A DNA stretch of 64,000 bases from Microbotryomycetes sp. JL201. Taxonomy: Eukaryota; Basidiomycota; Microbotryomycetes. The position numbers and the translations under genes are program-made. Shown piece after piece: positions 34,662 to 46,805 of the stretch; positions within the stretch are counted from its first letter, which is position 1, and each line of letters begins with the position of its first letter. Where the stretch lies: contig JAQYUZ010000009.1 of NCBI GenBank assembly GCA_033819885.1, positions 186,001 to 250,000 on the forward strand, read 5' to 3'. The notes under the pieces were generated by a model. It was not told the DNA's origin and made no database searches. It saw nothing but the letters and a program-made list of their open reading frames with translations.

Positions 34662-35644
34662 TCAAGATGTGTCACCGTTTGTCCTGTGTTTTGCTTCGTC
34701 GAGCAAGACCTTGTTTTTTGCGGCGTTTCCTTCCAGTCCGATTCCTGACCTAGCGTCTCCTGGAATCCTCATCTCGAAGATGTTTTCGGCTCGGATGACG
34801 GCATACTGGAAGTAACCGCATCGAGCGATCGGCATAGTTTTGCCAATGTCGAGTCGACCGTTTGTCAAAACGGAGTCTTCGATGTGAATGCCGACAACAC
34901 GACCGACAATGATCTGAGCAGACATCACGTCATCCAGAGAAACAGAATTTCAAGCAACAAAAGTGAAATCACGTCGACGGATCCCATCAGACCCTCGCCC
35001 GGAATCCTAAGCGTGGTCAAGTATCTGCACTCGAACTAGATTGAACCCAGTGTCAGCTTGGGCCCTGAATCGAGCGTACGGTTCGATGTGCTGATTACTT
35101 TGACGGGCGACTCTTTGACCATTGGCGCCTTGACAACTTCGCCGAACTGCTTGGTCACGCCCGACAAGTTGAATTCGTCGACGTCGGACGAAACCATTTC
35201 TGCCGACTTGTTGACCGCCTCTCGCAAATCCCACGTTGCTGTACGCATGTTGCGACGTAAGTGTACGATCGCAATCAAATAGGATTGCCGAACCAAAAAG
35301 AGCGACGAACCCAAACTCCAGGTGAATTCTCCGGACTTTTCAGCGTTTCGTGCGCTGTCTTTCGAGTCGCCTTCGAAGCCGACGTTGGCAGAGAACATGA
35401 CGGTCGGAGGACTGAAAGTTACATTGGTGAACTGAGAGTACGGCGCAAGGTTATGGTTTTGCCCTTCGCTATTTGCAGTTCCGATCCAGCCAATCGGTCT
35501 CGGAACCTGACAGTTGATTAAGGAGTTCACCAGAAATCTGAGCGAGGAGTCAAGTAGAGTTGTGTGTGGGTGTTGACTCACGACGCATGCTTTGAACGGA
35601 TCATTTGGCAGGCCGTGATCAGTGACTCCAGGTTGGTAGAACAT
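34662..35644 (-). CDS. flavin reductase-like (FMN-binding split barrel) protein
   Basis: FMN-binding split-barrel protein of the flavin reductase domain family. Relatives reduce flavin with NAD(P)H, often for a partner monooxygenase. Exons on the minus strand: 35582-35644, 35317-35506, 35099-35238, 34973-35035 and 34662-34913, giving 235 residues. The family block VVPRPIGWIGTANSEGQNH is completed over intron 1; LAPYSQFTNVTFSPP and SGVTKQFGEVVKAPMV follow. Splicing also restores FECRYLTTLRIPG and IIVGRVVGIHIEDSVL. Intron 2 (35239-35316) joins in frame, but its flanks (FTW, TTWDL) are less conserved. The partner enzyme, if any, is not adjacent; the monooxygenase at 13.8 kb is 20 kb away. Confidence 0.88.
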
Positions 35645-36039
35645 CTTGAAGCGCTACGGGGGACCAGATGGAATGTGTTCTTGGATCTGTATTCGGGGAA
35701 GACGTCTCGTGGGTGATTGAAGAGCAAGAGAGGTGTTGGAGCCAAGACGGACTGGTCGGAATCCCCGCAGGGACGCGGGTAAAAATTGTGGTGCCCATGC
35801 AAGCCGCAGCAGAGTCAAGTGCTCGGGGTCCGGTCAAGGAGCGAAGTTGGCGTATTTGCCGGGCATTGGCATGATAGCCGGAGATGTAATTCACACCGGA
35901 TGCAAAGACACTGACATTGCACTCTCGATTCGAGAGCGCACGAGATACGAGCAAGTACAGGATGGCTTCTGATCAAAGTGCGCCGCGAGGTCTGTGCGGG
36001 CGGCTCTAAAAGTTTCCGTTCGATCCCCGCCCGCTCATC
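35645..36039. promoter_or_regulatory. divergent intergenic region, flavin reductase and COX19
   Basis: About 395 nt between two divergent start codons. No coding exon was recognised, and it should hold both promoters. No specific element was identified. Confidence 0.4.
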
Positions 36040-36494
36040 ATGTCATTCGGCCGGCCCGCAAACATGTCACTGACGCTCAAACCGACTCCTCCTGGTACGT
36101 GATGAGGTGTCGCATAACGCGACGTCGTCGACTGACCCAGATTGTGGGTGACCAGAGCGCGGCAGTTTCCCACTTGACCATGAAGGTGCGCAGGTCTGGT
36201 CAAGACCATGTTGGTTTCGTGTCAATCTAAAGTAAGGCACGCAAAGGCGAGTGTAAAGACTACATGAAGCGGTATCTCGACTGCATGAAGCGCGCAAAGA
36301 ATCAGTCGACAGACTGCCGACACCTGTCGAAAGAGTACCTCAGCTGTCGCATGGACAAGTCAGTCCCGTTCAAGTAATGTTTTTCCGGGCTTCACTGACT
36401 TGTGTTGTGCTGCAGAGGGCTGATGGAGCGAGTCGAATGGGACGCTCTAGGCTTTCAAGAAGCACAAAAAGCCGACAGCTCAGACAAGGTCTGA
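36040..36494 (+). CDS. COX19: COX19, cytochrome c oxidase assembly protein
   Basis: Twin CX9C protein of the mitochondrial intermembrane space needed for copper delivery in complex IV assembly. Exons 36040-36094, 36156-36185, 36247-36358 and 36416-36494 give 91 residues. The family start MSFGRP, the block PPERGSFPLDHEGECK built from three exons, and both CX9C pairs (C-KDYMKRYLD-C and C-RHLSKEYLS-C) are intact, followed by RMDKGLMER. The second exon is only 30 nt. It imports through the Mia40 disulfide relay, so no presequence is expected or seen. Confidence 0.95.
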
Positions 36495-36815
36495 GTGTTT
36501 AGTATTTGATTTCAGGATGTTGTGGATTGTCGGTCGCGACGCTTGACTGTTGTAATTACCACCGTTCCTCTCGCTCTCTGCGCTGTGGACCAGGCATACC
36601 GTCAAGCTTGATAATGTGCCACAGCAGCTGGCGTTCTCCAAGTGCAAACGATCGCAACCGAACTCGGACAGGTGTGCCACTCGACTTGGCGATTCCGACA
36701 CCTTCGCAAGCCTTCGCCACCCGGCGGGACCGAGGCTGTCCCGAAATGATCGAGCAACGACTTGGCGCTCTTGCTCACCATCTCAACCAGTGTAAAATAG
36801 TCCAGCTTCGAGATT
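36495..36815. other. intergenic, downstream of COX19
   Basis: About 320 nt. A plus-strand open frame covers part of it (to 36859), but without a motif or supported start. It should contain the COX19 3' end. Nothing else could be supported. Confidence 0.3.
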
Positions 36816-37469
36816 ATGCACTCTCAAGCAGACTCCGTTACGTCTCGTTCGGAAAGTGACCTAGGCTCCACGACCCAACGACGTTCCCGAGTACGTCCCA
36901 CGCCATACTTGCACAGCGTCATCGTCAAAAATGCGTCCATCGATTCGGCGACCAGTCTGTCTCTGTTCTTTGCAAATGGCTCAAGCTGGACCTTTGAATG
37001 TTCCGAACCTGAACAGGACACGGTTCAGAATACCGAAGATACATTACACGTCGAATGGTGCTTCGACAATTCTTTTAAGGAAATTTTATCGAGCTTGTGC
37101 CATCGAGACAGAGAATGTGCTCGAACAAAGTGCAAACGTCATCTCGAGACGATCTCAGTCGCCACCGTTCGGGAACAGCGACAAGCTCAAGTTTTAATGT
37201 TCAAGACTGAAACAAAACGAGGTCAGGAATGGTTTGGAGGCAAATGTGCGAAGACAACGGATGTGCCAGCATTAGGGTTTCTTGTTGCGCGCGGCGGCCA
37301 TGAAACGTGGTGTTACTGCTGGACTCGGGCTTTGGAAGGCAGCCAAGCTCGACATGGGGACTACCATGGTGACGTAAAGGGTAGACATATCATGAGACCG
37401 TGGTCGTCCTGGTACCTCACGCCGAGGCTCGCTTTCGTACGACCACCAAGCTTGCAACCCAAAATCTAG
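36816..37469 (+). CDS. doubtful hypothetical ORF
   Basis: An uninterrupted frame of 217 codons starting MHSQADSVTSRSESDL. The first 130 residues have balanced composition (for example VIVKNASIDSATSLSLFFAN and LHVEWCFDNSFKEILSSL). The last part is rich in Trp, Arg and His and looks less like protein. No domain was recognised. It lies between COX19 and calmodulin. It could be a real fast-evolving gene, possibly with a further exon upstream near 36590-36800, or chance in GC-balanced DNA. Confidence 0.25.
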   Translation: MHSQADSVTSRSESDLGSTTQRRSRVRPTPYLHSVIVKNASIDSATSLSLFFANGSSWTFECSEPEQDTVQNTEDTLHVEWCFDNSFKEILSSLCHRDRECARTKCKRHLETISVATVREQRQAQVLMFKTETKRGQEWFGGKCAKTTDVPALGFLVARGGHETWCYCWTRALEGSQARHGDYHGDVKGRHIMRPWSSWYLTPRLAFVRPPSLQPKI

Positions 37470-37769
37470 CTCGTTTAGCGTCGAGCTTGAGCGAGGCTAC
37501 CGCCTATAGCTGTTGCAAGATATTCACTTTCTCGAAGCTCTGAAGTCATCGTCTGGTGTGGTTCCGGCAGATCTCTCACAAAGCGCAGCTGCACTTTCGT
37601 CATTGCAGACAACGGGAATCAAAAAGGAGCTCGGATGAAAATATCGGGAATCAACTTCTGAGCGGGAAAGGTGAAGAAAGTTGCAGCACCTCGACCGTGG
37701 ATACCGAAACGTGTCGGATGCCACGAAGCCGGAGCCAGTGAAGGTAGATATTTTTCCTGCACGGCGCGT
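37470..37769. other. intergenic, calmodulin 3' side
   Basis: About 300 nt between the doubtful ORF and the calmodulin stop codon. No feature beyond the expected calmodulin 3' end could be supported. Confidence 0.35.
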
Positions 37770-39182
<1,413 letters not shown>

Positions 39183-41253
39183 ATGCCGTCAACGTCGACT
39201 CTGACGTCGGCAGAGAAGAGCACAATCAAGAAACATGCAGCCAAAGGCGCAGGCGACAAGATCCACGCAGCCGCGATAGGCAGGGTCTACTACGCGTACC
39301 CTGACCCGTCAAAGTGGAGCTACAGCGGCATCAGTGGCGCCGTGGTGTTCGGATGGGGCTCAAACGGCGGATGGCTCAAAGTCATAGACCTGGCAGTGAG
39401 CATGTACTTTGACGGCTACAGAAAGCGCTCCTGGCTGATGTCTGCTCTGCTGCCAGGGTACCCGTGGCGTCATCTGGCAGCACGACATCGTCGAAGACAT
39501 CCAATACTACCAAGACAGGACATTCTTTCATACGTTCCCCAGCGATGTACGACAATCATACATACAGCGCTGCCCCACATCTCGCTGACCGCATCTTTGA
39601 GCAGGAATGCATGATCGGCCTCGTCTTCTCGTCAGAGTCAGAAGCTGCTGACTTGTTTAAAAAAGTCGCAAACCGGAACAAGTATGCAGCAAAGGCCAAG
39701 GGTGGGTCGACTTCTGCGTCTGCAGTGGTGTCGTCGTCCAAAGAGCCGGGCAAGAAGCGCAAGGGCGGCATCGACAAGAGCATGATCGGCAGCCCTTCAG
39801 GGTTCCAGCACGTCGCGCACATGGGCTTTGACGCAGAGAAAGGGTTCACAAGCAACAATATCGACCCGAACTGGGAGAGGCTGCTGGGACAGCTCGAGCA
39901 GCAAGGCATCACACGGGCAAGTCTTGCTGTCGTTTCCGCCCTCGACCAGTGCTGACTCTGGACTGCTGATCAGAATCAAATTATCAAAAACGAGGCTTTC
40001 ATTCGCAACTTTGTGGAGGGATCGGGCGGTCCTCCACCTGCTGCACCACCGCCGGCTCCACCGTCAAGCGCAGCCCCCGACGCCGCTGCGAACAGCAAGC
40101 GCGTTCCTCCTCCGGCACCGCCGTCGAGAGGTACTCAGCAAATAAAGAGAAAACCTCCTGCTCCCCCTCCCCCGGCGCCAAGACAAAGTGCTGCGGCTCC
40201 CACGGCCCCGCCACCGCCGCCGCCATCCGCTGCTCCTCCTGCTTTGCCGAGTGCTGCTCCGCCGGCACCACCGGCACCACCGCCTGGTCGAAACGCTCGT
40301 AAGCAAGGACTTAACAATTGCACTGTCGCTAGTGTTGACGGCATCCCTTGGCAGGCGCTGCGCCGCCGCCACCGCCTCCTCCTCCACCAGCTGCAAGGAC
40401 TGGCGAGTACCTTTCTGAGAAGCTCCAGCAGGGTTGAGCTAACGTGGACCCGTTCCTAGGAGCTCTTGCTGCTGCTCCATCACCGCCACCGCCGCCGCCA
40501 CCGCCCGGAAGGGGCGCTCGTAAGTCTATCGTGGACCTCTTCAAGTCGAGACTGTTTGACCGAAATGTTTTTTCAAGCTCCGCCACCACCGGCCCCCGCA
40601 CCTTCAACAGGAGCTGCGCCGCCTCCGCCGCCGCCGCCTCCACCAGTGAGAGGTGCGTGCTCGCAATCTTTTCAATTTATACAAGCTGACAGCTTTCTGC
40701 ATAATAGGAGCGCCTGGTGCGCCACCGCCGCCGCCACCACCTCCCGGAAGAGGCGCACGTAAGTACGAAGACGCAGCATTTGGTTTGCTCCGGTCTAATC
40801 TGTGATTTGGCAGCACCACCTCCGCCGCCGCCACCACCATCCGGCGCAGCACCTTCTGCACCACCACCACCTCCTCCCGCTGGCGACGGCCGCGGTGCTT
40901 TGCTCGCATCGATTCAAGGCATGAGCGTCAACAGTCTGAAAAAAGTGAGCCTTCATTTCCGCTCTTTTAGCTTTGATGATGCATGAGCTGACGTCCATGA
41001 GTCTGCACAGGTCGATGCGCCTCAAGAACGTACTGGAATGCAAGTTGGCAATGTCGCCGGAGCTGCCGCCGTTGGCGCAGGAGCTGGGGCTGCCATTGCT
41101 GGTGCTTCGAGTAGCGCTGCCGCTGCTGATGATGATGGAGGCGCTGGTGGAGGTGGTGATTTGGCGAGTGCTTTAGCTGCCGCCTTAAGCCAGCGAAAAG
41201 GAAACATGGGTGATAGTGACGAAGAGAGCGATGATGATGACGAGTGGGATTAA
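39183..41253 (+). CDS. LAS17: WASP/Las17 actin nucleation-promoting factor
   Basis: Activator of the Arp2/3 complex at endocytic sites. Ten exons: 39183-39395, 39457-39546, 39605-39916, 39974-40298, 40355-40402, 40460-40519, 40578-40652, 40708-40758, 40814-40944 and 41011-41253, giving 515 residues. A WH1/EVH1 domain covers about residues 1-125 (GRVYYAYPDPSKWSYSG, FHTFPSD). A CRIB/GBD-like motif SMIGSPSGFQHVAHMGF lies near 160. A long Pro-rich region spans about 215-415. A WH2-like LLASIQGM follows, then an Ala/Gly region and an acidic DEESDDDDEWD end with the terminal Trp of the CA module. Intron 39917-39973 is GC-AG (gcaagt). Intron 40403-40459 keeps frame only with a gcgagt donor. Several Pro-rich exons are 48-75 nt. 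Confidence 0.93.
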
Positions 41254-41450
41254 CGCTCTAAAGTTTGTGCAAAATGAGGTTTTTTAATCAGATCATAATT
41301 CGTTTGATGCGTTGCAAAGAGTGGCTAATCCGGCTGCGAATGAGTCAATGCACGCGAGCGTCGAGTCAGCCGCAATGCCGTCGGCAGCTTTAAATCGAGC
41401 TTGATGGCAACGAGTTCTGTCCGTCTTTGGCTCCTAAGCATCCAATCATC

Positions 41451-42499
41451 ATGCCGATTCCGTACAGCGTCGTCGATGCGTTCACTTCAGATGCTTTTAG
41501 CGGCAACCCTGCAAGCGTCATTTGTCAGGATGTTGGGTCTGACGAGCTCAAACAGAAGATCGCCAACGAGTTCAACCTCGCAGAGACGGCTTTCACGAAG
41601 CCACTAGAGGATCACACAGCTCAAGAGCCACATTTGGAACTTCGATGGTTCACACCCGAGGTTGAAGCACCCTTGTAGGTCAATTGGAACGGGCTGTGTG
41701 GGACCCCACTTGACTTTTGATGCTCCTAGGTGCGGTCATGCAACATTGGCGACGACAGCAGTCTTGTTTTCACAGTTTTCCCCTATCGAGATCAGTCCGG
41801 ATGCTCGACAGATCGTCTTTGAATCTATCAAGGGAGCCGGTCAACTTGTCGCTCGCAAACTATCCTCGACTCGCTTCAGTCTTGATTTTCCAGCTGAAGA
41901 CGTCGACAAGATTGTCAATTTGCAAGACGGACCCGAGTTTGACGAGCAAGTCGACATTCTGACGCAAGCTTGTCCTTCTTTGGCTGGACACGTCTTGCGA
42001 GTTTGTCGTTTGACAAAGTATGGCGTCTTGATTGAAGTTTCACCTTCTATCAACATTGAACATTTACAAGTCAACGCTCAAACGTTGATGCAAGACAAGC
42101 AAGAACCTTTGTTGACGATTTTGACTTCACCGACTCCGAAAGACGCTTCGAGGCAAGACAGAGATGTTTTCTCCAGAGTGTTTGCACCATGCGCTGGCAT
42201 TCCCGAAGATCCTGTAACGGGAGCAGCTCATACATGTATTGCGCCTTACTGGCTCGCTAGTGAGTCAGCCGCCCTCGTTGAAGCATGACCAATCAGTATT
42301 GAACAAAGCGACCTCTATCGCAGCTGAAGCGAGAACGAGGTTGAACGATGCAAGATTCGAGGATGACAAAGTCAACGAAATAAAGTGTCGACAAGTCAGC
42401 GCGAGGGGAGGAGACGTTGACGTAACATACGAAGCTCAGGCCGGCAGAGTTCATTTGGTCGGCGAAACAAAAATTGTCATGCGCGGCGAAATCTTGTAA
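41451..42499 (+). CDS. PhzF-family (phenazine biosynthesis-like) protein
   Basis: Isomerase-like protein of the PhzF/diaminopimelate-epimerase fold, whose members are mostly of unknown substrate in fungi. Exons 41451-41674, 41730-42259 and 42324-42499 give 309 residues. Family signatures: the N-terminal VVDAFTSDAFSGNPASV, FNLAETAF carrying the catalytic Glu, LRWFTPEVE, LCGHATLA (joined across intron 1) and GIPEDPVTGAAHTC. The end VHLVGETKIVMRGEIL is typical. The ATG at 41451 was chosen because conserved sequence begins immediately. Despite the family name there is no evidence for phenazine synthesis. Confidence 0.92.
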
Positions 42500-42594
42500 A
42501 AGCCCCACCCTCAATCCGTACATACGAATGCAAAATGCAATAGCAATATACAATAGACAATTTTCGTAATCTATCAACCTCGCAGTCCCGTTTT

Positions 42595-44459
42595 TCAGTC
42601 GAGCAGCTGGCCTTTGGCATCAGCTTGCGCGACCTTGGCTAGCAAATGGACTTGGTCCGCAACGTCCTTTAGCACGTTCAACACGCTCTTGTTGCCTTGA
42701 ACAAATGTCATCTTCTTGTACACAAGGCCTTCGTTTGGTTTCAACTTGTAACCTTTGAAATACCCGTCCTTGACGAGCTCTTGTTCTTGTTGAACCCAAA
42801 GTTCCACTTCCCTTGAGACTGCCCGGAAACGGAACCTCGGAATTCGGGGAAACAGATGATGGGGCAATTGAAAATTGAGACCGCCGTGCAGAAAGTCCAA
42901 ATAAGTGGGGCAAGAGACGTCCATGGTTGTCCGAAGTTGTCGATGCGCGTGAGATTCGAGCAGTTCAATGTGAGGAACAGAGTCGGACGTGACAGACACG
43001 GGCTGAGAGAAGTGAGACAGGACAATCTGCACACTTGAGCGCGTCAGTCATCGAAACGTGGTCGGCGAACCGAACCACTTGCCTGGACGTGCAATGGACT
43101 CGTGACGGCAAACGATACGAGCAGGTACATAATGCGGTTGCCCGTACCATCGATGCCCCGCAAAACGGCTGCAAACCATGACCAAAACACCGCGATGCCG
43201 ACAAATTCTGCCAGCCGCAATTTGAAGAGGGGCGAACGCGAGTCAGGCAGGCTGCGGACAAGAAAGGCGTACGACAGAGCAAACAAGTTGAAGCGAGCGA
43301 AACACATGATGAGGTAATACAGCTTGTGCCTGAGACCTAGCATCAGCAAACATTCAGAAGCGCCGAGGACAAGCTTACTGATGCTTGATCATGCGCTTGG
43401 CAAAGCCATCGAAAAGCAAAACACGCCGTTGATACGAGCTTCTCACAGACTGAAAGAATTTCGTCGAGATGGCAAAAAAAGGCAAGTGTTGAATGTCGGG
43501 ATCGTGCTCCGGCGAGTTTGTGACCACTGCAATCATTCGTTAGCAATGTCGCATCGGCGAGAAAGGAAGAGAGACGGACAATGGTGCACATTGTGATTAT
43601 CGGCCCACCAGCCGATGCTCAAACCGCCGAGAAAGTCAGCGATCAAGACGCCTCGTACGCGATCGCCGAGCCAGCTGCCTGTCAGACCCGAGTGCCCGGC
43701 GTCATGCGCAACGAAGGTGATTTGGTGCCACCATGCCCCGAGTGCGACAGCCGCAAGAAAGTAATCCCACGTCGTGCGAGCCTTGTGGTAGAGGTACGCG
43801 GCGAGGACGGCAAGCGTGATGTATAGCACGAGCGAAGGTCCGTAGCCAGCCAAGAATGGCGGTGGAGTGTCCAGACCTTTCGCCTGTATCCGCTTGTGTA
43901 GTTGCCGAAGTGACTGACGCAAGTGATGCTGATACGCGGGAGTAAGCGGCAGCTTATCGTCTGGTGGCAACGGCGGATCGACCAAGTCTGTCGTTAAAAC
44001 GCGGGCAGGTAGCCCGACTGACGCCCTTCTCTTGACCTCTTCGTCGTCGCTCGGAGGCGCTGACACGGTGATGCGTGGGACGGGCAGCGGCCACATGCCA
44101 AGCTGGACGGGCGGGACCATGTCGCGCCATCCTTGCTCGCCGAGCGGTTCGAGCTTGCCGATGACCCATGCCCCCATGCGCTGTTTGACGGTGCGTCCGG
44201 TGTGGTACGCCTCTATCTCGTTTGTAGCGTCCCTGCCGATGTAATGAAGTATGGCGAGATCGCCACCGGGATGTTGGTTCAGCCATGCGTGGGGGACGCG
44301 GTACACCAGCGGCGGGTGAACGACAAGTAGCTGGCCGGATGTGATCTTCGCGGCAACGTCTGCGCGCGAAAGAGTCGGCAGACATTCGAACCGGCTCGGC
44401 AGCGGCGTGCCTGGGCACGGCAGCCGCGAAGACGTGCGCGCAGAGGACTCCGCTGCGGC
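42595..44459 (-). CDS. cytochrome b5-fused front-end desaturase, delta-8 sphingolipid desaturase type
   Basis: Membrane di-iron desaturase expected to introduce a double bond at carbon 8 of sphingoid long-chain bases in the ER. Exons on the minus strand: 43580-44459, 43379-43526, 43083-43329 and 42595-43026. The cytochrome b5 heme site is HPGGDLAILHYIGRDA with the second His in EAYHTGRT. The three desaturase boxes are HDAGH, HNVHH and QLPHHLFPR; the Gln at the start of the third is diagnostic of b5-fusion front-end enzymes. Four or more hydrophobic segments are visible. The intron 43027-43082 is GC-AG, and 43330-43378 is only 49 nt. The initiator Met is missing from the first exon listed, which starts after a cttgtag acceptor, so a short 5' exon upstream of 44460 is required but was not found. 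Confidence 0.88.
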
Positions 44460-45594
44460 CTACAAGATGCGTGTAGCGTAACCCTGGTCAGCTGAATGCT
44501 CCGTCGAAGCGCGGCATGTAGTTCTATGTAGCATCATTCGGCGTCGAAGGTCCGGTTCCCGCCCATTCTGGAACGACAGGCGCATGCACTGCGGCCGTGA
44601 CTATGCCGGGCAAACCACGTGACAGAGTATAGCATACGAGCACAGTTCTGACGCTGTGCCCACGGGCACATTAGACCAAACGGGAACTCTCGAGAGCCGA
44701 CTGCGCAGAGAGGCCCTGGCGGCGCGTTGCTTGGCGCTGATGATAATGAGTCCAATGTTGGAGAGCAGTGCTCACCTGAGCAGGCGCTTCGTCCATTGTT
44801 GCCGCTCTGCAAGGTAAAAGCCCTTCCAAAGTCGAAACGAAAGAAACATGCCGTCGCGTCGCACTGCGCGGCCAGTGCCGCCAGGGCGAGTCTTCGGGTC
44901 ATCGACAGTATGATTCTGAAAGCGGGCGAACATGGATTCCGATTGAGTTGAGCTCACTTTGAATGTCTGGTCAACTTCCACCAGTCACCTTGATCCCCCA
45001 CAGAACCCCCCTGTCGGCCGGCCGACTAGCGGCTGCGGCCGTCAGGGTGCTTGCCCTTGTGTCGACCGCCCCCGCCGCCCAGGTAAATACAGGATTGCAT
45101 GCTTGAACGACAAATGAAGGGAATCGAAACGGCGGAGTGGATGAATCCGACTATACCCAGCTCACTCTGCAGGGGCCAAACAAGCCCCGGTGCTGCACAA
45201 ACTTGTCGACGATATTGGGCCAGACTAGCATCTCTTGATGCAACAGCTGGTCCCTGATCTGCCGTTTCAAACTCGATTACACAACCCGCGACCATCAGAC
45301 GAAAGCCAGCATGGCTGAAAACGGTGCAGACGGAAGGGGAAAGGATTTTGCTCGGCGCCCGATCCTGCACGACGACCGCGCTGGCGACCTCTCAACGGAC
45401 TCGCGCTGCACTATGCACTTGCTGGAAGCGCCGTTTATGTCCTCATAGCGCGTCTCGTTGGGCTGATCTGGGCATATGGGCGGGATTCGTGGACGGATGG
45501 GCTGCTGCGCAATCACCAATCTCGCCGGAAGCAACAGATCACTGACGAACGCACGCTTCCTCTTCCTGCCTCCGTGATTAACAGACTCGTCAAC
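44460..45594. other. intergenic region, possible first exon of the desaturase
   Basis: About 1.1 kb between the desaturase and eL24 (divergent). It must contain the missing 5' exon of the desaturase and both promoters. A 45-codon plus-strand frame starting at 45311 (MAENGADGRG...) has no support. No other feature was recognised. Confidence 0.35.
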
Positions 45595-46389
45595 ATGAAG
45601 GTCGAGCAGTGCGCGTTCTCTGGGTACAAGATCTACCCCGGCAAGGTGAGACAGGTCGCGCCCGGTAGCCTTGTTGTCTCGACAACGGGCACAGCGCCGG
45701 CGCGCATTCGTGCTTGAAAGGAGCGAACGTTTGACTGATCGTGTTTGCTCGGCTCGCAGGGCAAGCTCTACGTCCGCGTCGACTCCAGGATCTACCGGTC
45801 AGCAAACTTGGGACTCTGTGCTCCCCTGTGCACTTGCTGACGTTCCACTCGCTTGTGTGTGAAAACAGATTTGTCACCTCAAAGGAGGAGTCATTGTTCT
45901 TGCAGCGCAAGAACCCGCGCAAGATCGCCTGGACCCAGGTCTACCGCCGCGTCAACAAGAAGGGTGTCACTGAGGAGGTTGCCAAGAAGCGCTCGCGCAA
46001 GAACGTCAAGCACCAGCGTGGCATTGTCGGTGCCGACTTGTCGGCCATCCTCGCCAAGAGGAACCAGAAGCCGGAGGTTCGCTCTGCCCAACGGTGAGCT
46101 TTGCATGCAGGCGGGACAGCTTGTTATCCTTTACTGACTCTTTCATTGCTCCTGACAGGGCTGAGGCTCTCGCAGCAGGCAAGGAGAAGAAGAAGGCCGC
46201 CGCCGCCGCCAAGGTCAAGGTACGCCACTTGCTGATTCTCTCATGACAGCTTAAGAGTGGCAGCTGACATATGTGCGTTGCGTTTCGCTCACTTCTCCGT
46301 CTGAGCAGGCACCAGCTGGAGCCAAGCCTGTTTCGACCAAGCAGCAACCGCGCCCGAAGGGTGGCCGCTCGGCCAACGTTGGTCGCTAA
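45595..46389 (+). CDS. RPL24: 60S ribosomal protein eL24
   Basis: Cytosolic large-subunit ribosomal protein. Exons 45595-45645, 45760-45797, 45869-46093, 46159-46219 and 46309-46389 give 151 residues. Family blocks: [19 protein letters not shown] (over intron 1), [49 protein letters not shown] and [11 protein letters not shown]. The C-terminus is Ala/Lys-rich. Introns 1 and 4 (114 and 89 nt) are longer than the local average. A pyrimidine-rich stretch (cttcctcttcctgcctccg) precedes the ATG, as is common for ribosomal protein genes. Confidence 0.97.
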
Positions 46390-46805
46390 ACTTGGTGTGA
46401 TTTGCAATAATCATGCTCGTTTAGTCTCTTGACTCTGTTCGCGCCTCGTCTGGATGCGTGTGTGCTTTGTGTGTGTGCGATGTCCCCCTCCCTTGATGTA
46501 ATTCCAGGCAGCGCTCGGATGGACTTGGCAAGATCAGAAGACGATGAACAGTATTGTTGAGTTTATATTTCTGCTGAACTTTCGCGTTTGGTAGACGAAA
46601 GCGGCACGTGCGATTGCTGCGCAGTTCAAAAACAAGGCGCGTCGAAGGACATTGACACTCGCTTCAGACCGTGTCGCATTGGCTGCATACGGCAGCGCTC
46701 GCGCCCTCGACGTTCAGTGGTCACCAGGGGTGTGTGCGAGTTGGGCAGATGCGCTGAGCGGCGCTTGTCGACCCACCTTTTGCGCGAAACAACACGAACC
46801 CAAAC
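46390..46805. other. intergenic, eL24 to Ser-rich gene
   Basis: About 415 nt on the same strand as both neighbours, holding the eL24 3' end and presumably the promoter of the next gene. No feature could be recognised. Confidence 0.35.

Noticed and set aside
36480-36701. Minus-strand frame downstream of COX19
   Set aside because: No family similarity and no splicing partner; overlaps the COX19 3' end.
37273-37480. Possible structured RNA or tRNA near 37.3-37.5 kb
   Set aside because: The stretch has tRNA-like ends (gaccacca) but no proper A and B boxes and no cloverleaf that I could fold by eye.
40407-40459. GT donor gtacct at 40407 in WASP
   Set aside because: It has a good branch-like site downstream but shifts the frame out of the Pro-rich coding sequence. 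The gcgagt donor at 40403 keeps it.
40004-40643. Long minus-strand Gly/Arg-rich frames opposite the WASP proline region
   Set aside because: Direct complement of proline codon runs; no independent support.
45311-45448. 45-codon plus-strand frame upstream of eL24
   Set aside because: Too short, no motif, and overlapped by minus-strand frames; probably chance.
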